Positions 55,679 to 63,781 of a stretch of DNA of 64,000 bases are shown here, one piece after another. The notes under the pieces are model-generated. The model saw only the letters and a list, made by a program, of their open reading frames with translations, ran no database searches and was not told the DNA's origin. The number at the start of each line of letters is the position of its first letter. Within the stretch, counting starts at the first letter, position 1. The DNA lies in contig JACYLQ010000046.1 of NCBI GenBank assembly GCA_015272395.1, positions 1-64,000 on the forward strand. Direction: 5' to 3'. A program made the position numbers and the translations under genes. The DNA comes from Calothrix sp. C42_A2020_038. Lineage in GTDB: Bacteria > Cyanobacteriota > Cyanobacteriia > Cyanobacteriales > Nostocaceae.

Positions 55679-55724
55679 ACAACGATTTTGTTGTGTTATA
55701 GTAGAGACACGACAAAATCGTTGT
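55679..55724. promoter_or_regulatory. Inverted-repeat operator overlapping the operon promoter
   Basis: Perfect 13-base arms ACAACGATTTTGT (55679-55691) and ACAAAATCGTTGT (55712-55724) flank a 20-base spacer that contains the -10-like TATAGT (55697-55702). The right arm ends 3 bases before the ATG at 55728. This fits autorepression, most simply by the XRE-domain protein encoded second in the operon. Confidence 0.6.
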
Positions 55725-55727
55725 GAC

Positions 55728-56177
55728 ATGATACCAGCGTTTAACCCTGACGGAAACTTACCTCCGGGAGTGCATTGGACTAAATGGCAAGAATTCGCAA
55801 ACAGATTTGGAACCACACCTGTCCGACAGCAACTTCTTAAGGGACTAAAGTCTGCAATAGATTCACTGTCAAAGGCTGGCTGCCAAGTCGTTTACATCGA
55901 TGGCAGTTTTGTAACCGAAAAGGAGAATCCTAATGATTACGACGGTTGCTGGGATATTACGGGTGTTAACTCACGCCTTCTAGACCCCATCCTACTTAAC
56001 TTTGAAAATGGTCAAGCTGCCCAAAAAATTAAGTACCTGGGAGAACTCTTCCCAGCACAAATGTCAAAAGGCATTACCGGAAAAACATTTTTAGAGTTTT
56101 TCCAGGTTGATAAAAACACTGGCAACCAAAAAGGAATTGTTGCTATAGATTTGGGGAGAGGGCATGTTTATGATTAA
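55728..56177 (+). CDS. DUF6932-type nucleotidyltransferase-like protein
   Basis: A 149-residue protein, first gene of the seven-gene operon. The motif YIDGSFVTEKENPNDYDGCW (about residues 65-84) has the GSxxx...DxD form of nucleotidyltransferase-fold proteins and matches the DUF6932 family often found as a two-gene unit with HTH or toxin-like partners. N-terminal NPDGNLPPGVHWTKWQEFAN is also characteristic. Whether it is catalytic or an antitoxin-like MNT protein is unknown. It overlaps the next gene by 14 bases. The operator immediately upstream leaves a leader of a few bases. Confidence 0.7.
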   Translation: MIPAFNPDGNLPPGVHWTKWQEFANRFGTTPVRQQLLKGLKSAIDSLSKAGCQVVYIDGSFVTEKENPNDYDGCWDITGVNSRLLDPILLNFENGQAAQKIKYLGELFPAQMSKGITGKTFLEFFQVDKNTGNQKGIVAIDLGRGHVYD

Positions 56178-57633
56178 GAATGAACGGCAGTACCGCATAA
56201 CAAAAGCCCAAATAGATAAATTTTTACACGCATTAAAAGAACCGCCTGAACAATCCGACGTAAGCCAAGAGGTGGATCCAATACTGCAAAAAGCTCAGGC
56301 AGATGCGTTAAAAAGTCAGCTTACCGAACTGCGTAGGCAGATAGAGGAATACGAGGCATTAAAGTCAGGTCAGCGGGCAGTGCTTGAGATTGGATCGTTA
56401 GAGGAACTACCAGGCGCCCTGATTAAAGCACGCATTGCAGCTGGACTTAGCCAAAAAGATTTAGGCGAGCGGCTTGGACTTAAAGAGCAGCAAATACAGC
56501 GTTACGAAGATACAGAATATGCATCTGCAAGTTTTGGACGATTGGTAGAGGTTAGTCAGGCTCTTGGGATTAAGGTACGAGAAGATGTCTTTTTACGTAG
56601 TTCTCAAGTTTCATTAGACACTTTGTTTAGTCGCTTAAAGCAAGTTGGGATTGAGCGTAACTTTGTGCTTAAACGACTTATTTTCCAACCAACTGCGGCG
56701 AGTACACAAACTGAGAACTTAAGTGAAGAAGAAAAAAGTAGTCTAGTTTTCCGTATTGTCACACTTTTACAGCGAGTTTTCAAATTGACACCAACTGAAA
56801 TCTTTAGCTCCAGTCCATTGCAGCTAACCACAGCAGCATTAGGAACAGTTCGTTTTAAAGTTACCGCGCGGACAGATGAACGCCGTCTCAGCGCATACAC
56901 CATGTACGCACATTTTCTGGCTCTCCTCTTACTGGAAGTAACTTCAGATTTGCCAAAGAAGCAAGTTCCTACAGATGCTAACGAAGTTAGGGAAGCAATT
57001 ATTTCAACTTATGGAAGCCTAACATTTAAAAATGTATTGCAGTATGTTTGGAGTCTAGGTATACCAGTGTTACCCCTGAAAGACCCTAGTGCTTTTCATG
57101 GTGCTTTCTGGCGCATAGGAGGACGCAACGTAATTGTTCTCAAACAACAAACATCATCTGCTGCACGTTGGCTTTTTGACCTTCTTCACGAACTTTTTCA
57201 TGCCGCACGCGAGCCTTCTTTAGATGAACGTACCATCGTCGAAGCTGAAGAAACGGCTACTGAGCGGCGGGAATCTCAAGAAGAGCTGGAGGTAAATCTA
57301 GAGGCTGGAAATGTTGCATTAGGTGGTCGTGCTGAGGAACTAGCCCAAATGTGTGTCGAAGCTGCCAAAGGAAATGTTGAACGATTGAAAAAAGTTGTCC
57401 CTCAAGTTGCAAACCGAGAGAACGTTTCAGTTGATTTACTTGCTAACTACATGGCGTTTCGTTTGTCACTTCAGGGCATCAACTGGTGGGGAGCAGCTAC
57501 TAATCTCCAGGCAACCAATGAGAATCCTTGGCAGATTGCGCGTGACTTCCTTCTTGAACGAACTAATTTCGGACAGCTAAATGAAGTAGATCAAAACTTA
57601 CTTCGGCAAGCACTGTTTGATATAGATAACTGA
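56164..57633 (+). CDS. XRE helix-turn-helix fused to ImmA/IrrE metalloprotease
   Basis: A 489-residue protein. It starts at ATG 56164 (a second ATG is 2 codons on) after GGGAGAGGG. Residues about 35-70 form a coiled coil, about 85-135 an XRE HTH (ALIKARIAAGLSQKDLGERL, LKEQQIQRYEDTEYASASFG), and 270-480 the ImmA/IrrE peptidase with zinc motif HELFH (about 342-346, LFDLLHELFHAAREP) and downstream acidic EAEETATERR. XRE-IrrE fusions act as stress-triggered regulators that may both bind DNA and cleave a repressor. It is coupled to the DUF6932 gene by overlap and is the likely binder of the operator at 55679. It sets the operon's regulatory theme. Confidence 0.85.
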   Translation: MFMIKNERQYRITKAQIDKFLHALKEPPEQSDVSQEVDPILQKAQADALKSQLTELRRQIEEYEALKSGQRAVLEIGSLEELPGALIKARIAAGLSQKDLGERLGLKEQQIQRYEDTEYASASFGRLVEVSQALGIKVREDVFLRSSQVSLDTLFSRLKQVGIERNFVLKRLIFQPTAASTQTENLSEEEKSSLVFRIVTLLQRVFKLTPTEIFSSSPLQLTTAALGTVRFKVTARTDERRLSAYTMYAHFLALLLLEVTSDLPKKQVPTDANEVREAIISTYGSLTFKNVLQYVWSLGIPVLPLKDPSAFHGAFWRIGGRNVIVLKQQTSSAARWLFDLLHELFHAAREPSLDERTIVEAEETATERRESQEELEVNLEAGNVALGGRAEELAQMCVEAAKGNVERLKKVVPQVANRENVSVDLLANYMAFRLSLQGINWWGAATNLQATNENPWQIARDFLLERTNFGQLNEVDQNLLRQALFDIDN

Positions 57634-57647
57634 GTTCTAGGTGTTTT

Positions 57648-58280
57648 ATGATACAAAACTCAACTATAAATCTTAAGCCACTCAAAATTTCTTGCACTAG
57701 TACCGACTGTGATAACGGATTGCACTGTTTCAAAAACAGTCGGAAAAATAAAGTAGCTGACCAGTTTGGTCAATGTCGTTCATGCGGTACAGACTTGGTT
57801 GATTGGAGTCGAGTCCAAAAACGCTGCTTAAGTGATGCCACATACACTTTTGATGCTCTGAAGCACGAACTGATCCGACATCATTTTTGGCACGTTGAGA
57901 TTGACCAAAAGGCAATTAACCATGCCCGTCGCAAAGGAAAAAGTGGGATGCGGGTTGCTATTGAGAATCGGCTTCGCAAATCAGTCGGTCCAGCAGAACC
58001 CTCCCGTGATGGTCGCCAAACGCCAAAGGAAAATTCAGGAAATTCTATTTACTATGCTCAACACGCAACAGCCTGCTGCTGTCGTAAGTGCATGGAATAT
58101 TGGCATAACATTCCTATTGGTCAAGAGTTAACTGATGCTGAAATAGGATATTTCACAGATTTGGTGATGCTCTACATTAACGAGCGATTACCGTTTCTCA
58201 CAGAAAATGGGGAGCAAGTACCACGGCTAAAACCTCTGCGCTGTGAAGAAAGTTCTTCTACGGAAGACGAAGGGGGGTAA
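57648..58280 (+). CDS. DUF4186-domain protein with N-terminal Cys cluster
   Basis: A 210-residue protein. The N-terminal 65 residues contain paired Cys (ISCTSTDCDNGLHC, GQCRSCGTD), a likely zinc ribbon. The C-terminal part (about 80-190) matches DUF4186: residues about 117-155 include GRQTPKENSGN, YYAQHATACCCRKCMEYWHN and IPIGQELTDAE. The His/Cys set in QHATACCCRKC suggests metal binding. DUF4186 function is unknown to me. The usual DUF4186 protein is shorter (about 110 residues), so the ribbon is an addition. It begins 14 bases after the XRE-ImmA stop and ends 8 bases before the radical SAM gene. Confidence 0.75.
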   Translation: MIQNSTINLKPLKISCTSTDCDNGLHCFKNSRKNKVADQFGQCRSCGTDLVDWSRVQKRCLSDATYTFDALKHELIRHHFWHVEIDQKAINHARRKGKSGMRVAIENRLRKSVGPAEPSRDGRQTPKENSGNSIYYAQHATACCCRKCMEYWHNIPIGQELTDAEIGYFTDLVMLYINERLPFLTENGEQVPRLKPLRCEESSSTEDEGG

Positions 58281-58288
58281 AAGTATCA

Positions 58289-59293
58289 ATGGCTATCAAT
58301 ACAGAAGTTTTGTCAGCTCGCTATCGAGCCGCATCAGTTGATTTAGAAGGCAGGCGCCTCTTAATCACAAACTTTCTTAACACCGAGCAAGAAAAGGATT
58401 TAAGTGAACCTCCTAACTGTGGTGGTATTGGACGCATCCGACATTTTCGGCGCCTTGTTAGCTCCAGTTGGCCACTAAACCCTTTGCCCATTGACCCAGC
58501 GATCCTGGCGCTTGGTTTGCCATCGACGGATATGATTCGGGCGCAGGTGTTCCAAAACGCAGCCTGCAACTGGCGCTGTTGGTACTGTTATGTGCCTTTT
58601 GACTTGCTTAGAGCCAACCCTGATTACTCAGACTGGTTGAGTCCCGCTACCTTGATTGACCGTTATCTCGACCAACCAGACCCACCACCCATCATTGATT
58701 TAACAGGTGGACAGCCAGACCTCGTTCCCGAATGGGTGCCTTGGATGATGGCTGAAATTAAAAACCGTGGACTTGAACAACAAATATACCTTTGGTCTGA
58801 TGACAACTTAAGTAACGACTACTTCTGGAAATTTCTTTCTAATGCAGACATTGAACTTATTGCTACATACCCCAAATACGGTCGTGTTTGTTGTTTCAAA
58901 GGTTTTAACGCTGAGTCATTTGCTTTTAACACCAGCGCAGAGCCTGCTTTGTTTGACCAACAATTTGAACTGCTGAGACGGCTTTTGACTCTAGGCATCG
59001 ACTTATATGCCTACGCAACATTCACTTCTCCCTCCAATGTTGATATAGCAGAAGATATGCGTCGCTTTGTTGACCGTCTGCAAATGCTTGATGAAAATCT
59101 ACCGCTACGAACAGTACCGCTTCAAATTCAGGAATTTACCCCTGTCAAGCAACGTTTAAATCAGGATATCTACTCCGTTTTACATAATCAACAAATTGCA
59201 ATTGAAGCTTGGCGCCACGAGTTGGAGAGCAGGTATTCCAGTGAAGAAAGAGCCTGCAACATCGCCTCGGTACACCTTTATGGAGTTTCATGA
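58289..59293 (+). CDS. Radical SAM enzyme of the seven-gene operon
   Basis: A 334-residue radical SAM protein. The iron-sulfur cluster motif is Cys93-x3-Cys97-x2-Cys100 in NAACNWRCWYCYVPF. A SAM-binding LTGGQPDLVPEWVPW segment (TGGEP-like, with Gln) follows. The N-terminal 80 residues are a family-specific extension; the C-terminal end (EERACNIASVHLYGVS) contains an extra Cys. The closest general class is activating enzyme/QueE-like proteins; the substrate is unknown. The operon partners (methyltransferase, ASCH, kinase) suggest a nucleotide or nucleic-acid substrate (inference). Four bases separate it from the next gene. Confidence 0.8.
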   Translation: MAINTEVLSARYRAASVDLEGRRLLITNFLNTEQEKDLSEPPNCGGIGRIRHFRRLVSSSWPLNPLPIDPAILALGLPSTDMIRAQVFQNAACNWRCWYCYVPFDLLRANPDYSDWLSPATLIDRYLDQPDPPPIIDLTGGQPDLVPEWVPWMMAEIKNRGLEQQIYLWSDDNLSNDYFWKFLSNADIELIATYPKYGRVCCFKGFNAESFAFNTSAEPALFDQQFELLRRLLTLGIDLYAYATFTSPSNVDIAEDMRRFVDRLQMLDENLPLRTVPLQIQEFTPVKQRLNQDIYSVLHNQQIAIEAWRHELESRYSSEERACNIASVHLYGVS

Positions 59294-59296
59294 AAC

Positions 59297-60598
59297 ATGA
59301 GAATTACCGACACTGAAACGCAAATTTTTGAAGATTCTGTTGATAACTGGGTGCTTGAGGCACTTACCCGTGGAGTACGCACATTTGACCAATTGGTAGC
59401 ATCACTGCCTGGAGTATATCCCTCACTTGCCCTCAACTCTCTGCGGCGCCTTGCATCCACGAAACAAATTTCTACCTCCGTTCTGGCAAATGCATTCAAA
59501 CCAGCAAAACCAAAACCGCAACTGCCAAGTTACTCGTGCCACCAAATCCCTTTGCCTATTCCCCATCCTCTCGATTATGATTGGCGGTTTAGCGATGCAG
59601 CAGTTAAACATTTGTTAAAGGAGTGTGCAAAAGTAACTCAAACTGATGATACGATTGTGCTACTAGGTACGCCCAGTTTGCTGCGGATGGGAATTAAAGA
59701 GCCTTATTTACGCCACCTGGTACTGCTAGAAGCGAGTCAAACAATAACAGATAGTCTCGCTCAAGCAGTACCAAAAGCTCAGGTAATCCGGTGCGATGTG
59801 ATGAGAGAACCGCTGCCCAGTCTCACGGCATCGGCTGTTGTCCTCGACCCGCCCTGGTATCTAGAGCATATACAGTCATTTCTCTGGACTGCTTGCCAAC
59901 TTTGCCTTCTGGGTGGACATATTTTAATCAGTATGCCTCCTGTTGGAACTCGCCCCGGCATGAAAGAGGAATGGGCAAAAATTTTGGACTGGGCACAGCA
60001 GTTAGGTCTTACTTTAGTAAAGTTAGAACAATCTGCTTTGTCCTATACAACACCGCCCTTTGAACTCAACGTACTTAGGGCAGAAGGCTTAAACGCAGTT
60101 TCCAGGGAATGGCGACATGGCGATTTAGCTGTGTTCTCACGCAGCCATCAAACTCAAATCCCGCGACCAACAGTTCCGTCACTAGAAGACGAATGGACTG
60201 AGGAAGTACTGCTCGGCGTAAGAATACGTGTGCGGCAGCCAAATATACTCGACTTTGCCGACCCATCCCTGATTTCCCTTGTGCCAGGAGATGTGCTTCA
60301 ATCAGTGAGTCGGAGGGATTCACGTCGCCAGTTGGCTGATGTATGGACTTCTGGGAACCGAATCTTTGCCTGCCAGGGACGCGGGGTGCTGTTGCAGATT
60401 CTACGGGCTTTGTCAGAAGGGCGATCGCCTTATGAAGCGGTAGCTGTATGTTTAAAGCGCCCGTTAAATCTTAATGAAACTAAGCAAGTTTCGCACGCAG
60501 CCAATCAAATAGTAAATATTGTTAGTACAGAGCAAAAGGAGAATTTACTCTTTGGTGAACAGCGAAACAATACACGACTCTCTCTCACCGCTAGTTGA
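59297..60598 (+). CDS. DPPW-motif methyltransferase-like protein
   Basis: A 433-residue protein with a central Rossmann-type methyltransferase domain (about 95-240). Motif I-like IVLLGTPSLLRMGIKEPYLR and acidic loop HLVLLEASQ precede the catalytic motif IV, AVVLDPPWYLEH (about residues 178-189), as in N6-adenine and N4-cytosine methyltransferases. The N-terminal 70 residues form a winged-helix-like domain (WVLEALTRGVRTFDQLVASL); the C-terminal 130 residues are helical and unassigned. No restriction enzyme is adjacent. The only HIP1 octamer (GCGATCGC, 60421-60428) of the window lies in this gene, hinting at transfer from another cyanobacterium. The next gene begins within its 3' end. Confidence 0.7.
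   Translation: MRITDTETQIFEDSVDNWVLEALTRGVRTFDQLVASLPGVYPSLALNSLRRLASTKQISTSVLANAFKPAKPKPQLPSYSCHQIPLPIPHPLDYDWRFSDAAVKHLLKECAKVTQTDDTIVLLGTPSLLRMGIKEPYLRHLVLLEASQTITDSLAQAVPKAQVIRCDVMREPLPSLTASAVVLDPPWYLEHIQSFLWTACQLCLLGGHILISMPPVGTRPGMKEEWAKILDWAQQLGLTLVKLEQSALSYTTPPFELNVLRAEGLNAVSREWRHGDLAVFSRSHQTQIPRPTVPSLEDEWTEEVLLGVRIRVRQPNILDFADPSLISLVPGDVLQSVSRRDSRRQLADVWTSGNRIFACQGRGVLLQILRALSEGRSPYEAVAVCLKRPLNLNETKQVSHAANQIVNIVSTEQKENLLFGEQRNNTRLSLTAS
60421..60428. other. Single HIP1 octamer
   Basis: GCGATCGC is the highly iterated palindrome of many cyanobacteria. By eye this is the only copy in 64 kb, whereas GGCGCC is abundant. Confidence 0.85.
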
Positions 60599-61103
60599 TG
60601 AACTACTGTCAGCTGTGCAAGGTGATAGTTTTTGGGAGAGTTACTTAAAGCCATTGCAATTGCCGGAATCGGTGAGCTTTACGCTTCACTTGGCTATTTT
60701 GGTAGAGCCATATCTCCAATTTATTCTTGAGGGTAGAAAAACAGTAGAGTCAAGGTTTTCTACACGTAAATTTGCTCCATACAACCGTGTGGAGAAAGGT
60801 GACGTTGTGTTATTAAAGCAATCAAGTGGACCAATTGTGGGAATATGCCAAGTTTCCTATGTTTGGTTTTATCAGCTAGAACCTGAGTCTTGGCAAACTA
60901 TTAAAGAGGGTTTTGCAACTGCTCTCTGTGCCCAAGACCCTGATTTTTGGAGACAACGTGAAGCTGCGTCATTTGCTACTTTAATGCGAATCCAAAACGT
61001 CAAATCTATAGAACCAATCAAATTTGCTAAACGAGATCGCCGAGGTTGGGTAGTCCTGCACGAAAATTCTGGTCAACTAAAACTCGATTTAGGAATTTTA
61101 TGA
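60552..61103 (+). CDS. ASCH-domain protein
   Basis: The frame opens at a TTG at 60519, but AAGGAG at 60536-60541 better suits a TTG at 60552 or GTG at 60555 (about 183 residues). The ASCH core is LHLAILVEPYLQFILEGRKT, then VESRFSTRKFAPYNRVEKGDVVLLKQSSGPIVGICQV: the xGxKTVExRf and KGDxVxLK motifs. ASCH folds are RNA-binding, related to YTH/EVE readers of modified bases. In this operon it follows a methyltransferase and precedes a kinase, so it may read or stabilise a modified nucleotide (inference). Its stop overlaps the kinase ATG (ATGA). Confidence 0.8.
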   Translation: MVNSETIHDSLSPLVDELLSAVQGDSFWESYLKPLQLPESVSFTLHLAILVEPYLQFILEGRKTVESRFSTRKFAPYNRVEKGDVVLLKQSSGPIVGICQVSYVWFYQLEPESWQTIKEGFATALCAQDPDFWRQREAASFATLMRIQNVKSIEPIKFAKRDRRGWVVLHENSGQLKLDLGIL

Positions 61104-61657
61104 AACCAATTGTTCTTGGCTTCGCTGGCAGCATCGCTAGCGGCAAGTCCACACTTTCAACTGAGGTAGCTTCATCTCTTGGCTGGCAACGTGTCGGTTT
61201 TGGAGACTACGTTCGGACTGTAGCACAACGCCAAGGGTTAGGGGAATCACGAGAAACTTTGCAGGCTGTTGGTGCATCTCTTGTTAACCAGGGAATAGAA
61301 CAATTCTGTGGAGCAGTTTTGAAACAGGTTGACTGGGCGCCTGGGCAGCCATTAGTTGTAGATGGCATCCGTCACGCTGAAATCGTCTCGACACTGCGTC
61401 GGCTCGTCGCTCCTTCGGAGTTGCTCCTTGTTTTTGTAGCGGTGAGCGAGTCAACACGCGAAGCTCGGTTAATAGAGAGAGGGTTAACCCACCGAGAACA
61501 ATGGCAGCAGTTCGAGGCGCACTCCACAGAAGCGCAAGTGCAGACAGTATTGCGAGAAATGGCTGACTTTACTGCGGACAGTACCCAAAAAATAGAAGAG
61601 CTTGTTAAAGAGATTGTAACGTGGGTTCAACAACTGAGGGAGGAAATAATTTCTTAA
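61100..61657 (+). CDS. P-loop nucleotide kinase-like protein
   Basis: A 185-residue P-loop NTPase, started at the ATG at 61100 with AGGA upstream and ATGA overlap with the ASCH gene. Walker A is GSIASGKST (residues 10-18). Later PLVVDGIRHAEIVSTLRR and LLLVFVAVSESTREARLIER resemble nucleoside/deoxynucleoside monophosphate or dephospho-CoA kinase folds (substrate-contacting Arg and lid helix). The length fits small kinases. It is the last gene of the operon; 3 bases later begins a transposase remnant. A dNMP-kinase-like role would suit salvage of a modified nucleotide but is not established. Confidence 0.75.
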   Translation: MKPIVLGFAGSIASGKSTLSTEVASSLGWQRVGFGDYVRTVAQRQGLGESRETLQAVGASLVNQGIEQFCGAVLKQVDWAPGQPLVVDGIRHAEIVSTLRRLVAPSELLLVFVAVSESTREARLIERGLTHREQWQQFEAHSTEAQVQTVLREMADFTADSTQKIEELVKEIVTWVQQLREEIIS

Positions 61658-61660
61658 TCT

Positions 61661-62087
61661 TTTAACAATACTTACAAACTTGGACAATCTAGAGTCAGCA
61701 ATCGCAAGCTACAAAAAAAGATTTGATATTGAAGAGATGTTCCGAGATTTTAAAAGTGGAGGCTATAATTTAGAGGACACAAACGTTTCAGGTAATCGAT
61801 TAATATCTTTGATTCTAATTATAGCGTTCGCATATAGTTCAGCAACATTTAAAGGACAAATAATTAAGAGCAAAGGGGTACAGAAATATGTAGGTAGAAT
61901 TAAAGAATATGGACGTATTCAGAGAAGACACAGCTGCTTTTACATCGGCTTATATGGACAAATCTGGGTTAATTTTATGGAGTCTTGTTGGAGTTTAGTC
62001 ACGGAACTAATGAGATTGAATCTTAATAAGTTAGAGTATTATTTAAAAGGTCAAAAGGCTATGAAGCATATACTATCAGCTTTTTAG
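61661..62087 (+). pseudogene. IS4-type transposase C-terminal fragment
   Basis: The frame starts without a real initiator at LTILTNLDNLESAIASYKKR, and continues FDIEEMFRDFKSGGYNLEDT and NRLISLILIIAFAYSSATFK to a stop at 62087. The YKKRFDIEEMFRDFKSGGY segment carries the catalytic Glu region of IS4-family transposases. The first two thirds of the gene are missing. It abuts the kinase gene on the left and a truncated acyltransferase on the right. Confidence 0.85.
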
Positions 62088-62387
62088 CTTCCATGTCACC
62101 CCCTCAGTAACTCCATGAATATCAAATGTGTAGCGTTGAGTATAAAAGACTTTTCCCATCAAGTACCCGGAAAGGCAAAAGAATACCCATACTGCCACTA
62201 AGCCGTGGCTAAATGTCAACCAGCTGAAGTCACAATTTCGATATATTATCGCGTTTCGAGGAGGTGCAGAGTGAATTACCACTACCATTAAGCAGGCGAT
62301 TCCTCTGAGTACGAGCAATGCATCAATTCTATTATGTGTCTTGTCATTTGATAGTTGATTACTGTGGGAAATATTTTCTGTTTTCAC
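62076..62387 (-). pseudogene. N-terminal fragment of an acyltransferase 3 family protein
   Basis: A 103-codon leftward frame beginning MKTENISHSNQLSNDKTHNR and continuing RGIACLMVVVIHSAPP (catalytic His of the acyltransferase-3 family), HGLVAVWVFFCLSGYLMGKV and KVFYTQRYTFDIHG, then a stop inside the transposase remnant. Full-length family members have about 350-400 residues and ten membrane helices, so only the first two or so remain. Truncation by the insertion element is likely. Confidence 0.8.
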
Positions 62388-62470
62388 AGGTGAAATTGGT
62401 TTTTTTTTGTAATGTGTTTATGATAGCAATATGATTTGCACACTTTGGGGAATTGAGAAGTCAGACAGTT

Positions 62471-63781
62471 ATGGGTAATGAGTATCAACAACGTCGCGAG
62501 CAACTAATGGCAAAGATTGGTGATGGAACTGCTATTTTTTGTAGTGCGCCAAGTGCGGTGATGCATAATGATGTCGAATATAGTTATCGTCAAGATAGCG
62601 ACTTTTTTTATCTGACAGGCTTTAATGAACCACAAGCCGTGGCTGTGTTAGCACCACACCACAAAGAGCATAAGTTTGTGTTATTTGTTCAGCCTAAAGA
62701 TAGGGATGCGGAAATTTGGAGCGGATACCGTTGTGGGGTAGAAGCGGCTAAACAAATTTACGGCGCCGATGAAGCATATCCTATCACAGAACTCGATGAA
62801 AAGCTACCTCAGTATTTAGAAAAAGCAAGTCGAATATACTATCATTTTGGACGGAAACGCGCGTTTAATGAAAAAATCATTACGCATTGGCAAAAGTTGA
62901 TGCGAACATACCCGAAACGAGGAACTGGACCAGTTGCGATTGAAGATACTAGTACAGTTTTACATAGTTTACGTTTAATTAAAAGTGAATCAGAATTGGA
63001 GTTGATGCGAAAAGCTGCAGATGTTGCAGTTGAAGCGCATTTAGCTGCGATGAGGTTTGCACAACCAGGACGCTACGAATACGAAGTGCAGGCAGAAATT
63101 GAGCATATCTTCCGTTTGCGAGGAGGGATGGGTCCTGCATATCCTTCAATAGTTGCTTCGGGTATTAATGCATGTGTACTACACTATATTGAAAACAATC
63201 GTCAAATGCAAGACAGGGAATTATTATTAATTGATGCAGGGTGCGCTTACGGTTACTATAATTCCGACATAACCCGTACCTTCCCGGTGGGAGGTAAATT
63301 TACATCTGAGCAGAAAGTTTTATATGAAATAGTACTAGAAGCGCAAAAGAAGGCAATAGCTCAGGTTAAACCAGGAAACCCTTACAACCTTATCCATGAT
63401 GTTGCAGTTCGTACTTTAACTGAAGGACTTGTGGAAATTGGTTTACTTACAGGAGAAATTGACAAATTAATCGAAGAAGAGAAATACAAACCATTCTATA
63501 TGCACCGCACTGGGCACTGGTTAGGGTTAGATGTTCATGATGTTGGTGTGTATCAGCACGGAGAAGATAAGCCACAAATTTTACAACCAGGTCAAGTCCT
63601 AACAGTTGAGCCGGGACTATATATAGTGCCAGATACAAAACCAGCCGAGGGGCAACCTGAAATCGACCCACGCTGGATAGGTATAGGTATACGTATTGAA
63701 GATGACGTATTAGTCACACCAACTGGAAATGAGATTCTTACAGAACGAGTTCCCAAAGAAATTGGCGACCTCGAACATTAG
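62471..63781 (+). CDS. pepP: Xaa-Pro aminopeptidase (aminopeptidase P)
   Basis: I start at the ATG at 62471 (MGNEYQQRREQLMAKIGDGT); the frame is open 6 codons further to a TTG. The 436-residue product has an aminopeptidase P N-terminal domain (to about 165; SYRQDSDFFYLTGFNEPQAV) and the pita-bread metallopeptidase domain. The five ligands are visible: Asp in LIDAGCAYG, Asp in YYNSDITRTFP, His in YMHRTGHWLGLDVHD, Glu in LTVEPGLY and Glu in GIRIEDDVLV. It removes N-terminal residues before proline, cytoplasmic. The TAG stop is at the edge of a repeat element. Confidence 0.95.
   Translation: MGNEYQQRREQLMAKIGDGTAIFCSAPSAVMHNDVEYSYRQDSDFFYLTGFNEPQAVAVLAPHHKEHKFVLFVQPKDRDAEIWSGYRCGVEAAKQIYGADEAYPITELDEKLPQYLEKASRIYYHFGRKRAFNEKIITHWQKLMRTYPKRGTGPVAIEDTSTVLHSLRLIKSESELELMRKAADVAVEAHLAAMRFAQPGRYEYEVQAEIEHIFRLRGGMGPAYPSIVASGINACVLHYIENNRQMQDRELLLIDAGCAYGYYNSDITRTFPVGGKFTSEQKVLYEIVLEAQKKAIAQVKPGNPYNLIHDVAVRTLTEGLVEIGLLTGEIDKLIEEEKYKPFYMHRTGHWLGLDVHDVGVYQHGEDKPQILQPGQVLTVEPGLYIVPDTKPAEGQPEIDPRWIGIGIRIEDDVLVTPTGNEILTERVPKEIGDLEH

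Larger units (their letters stand above)
54805..55727. other. 923-base region without a supported gene
   Basis: Lies between NurA and the seven-gene operon. It contains palindrome copy 3 (54952), GCGCGC and GGCGCC sites, frames on both strands without ribosome sites, a possible gene remnant at 55365 and the operator of the downstream operon. The GC-richer stretch 54935-55200 differs from its surroundings and may be foreign. Confidence 0.4.
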
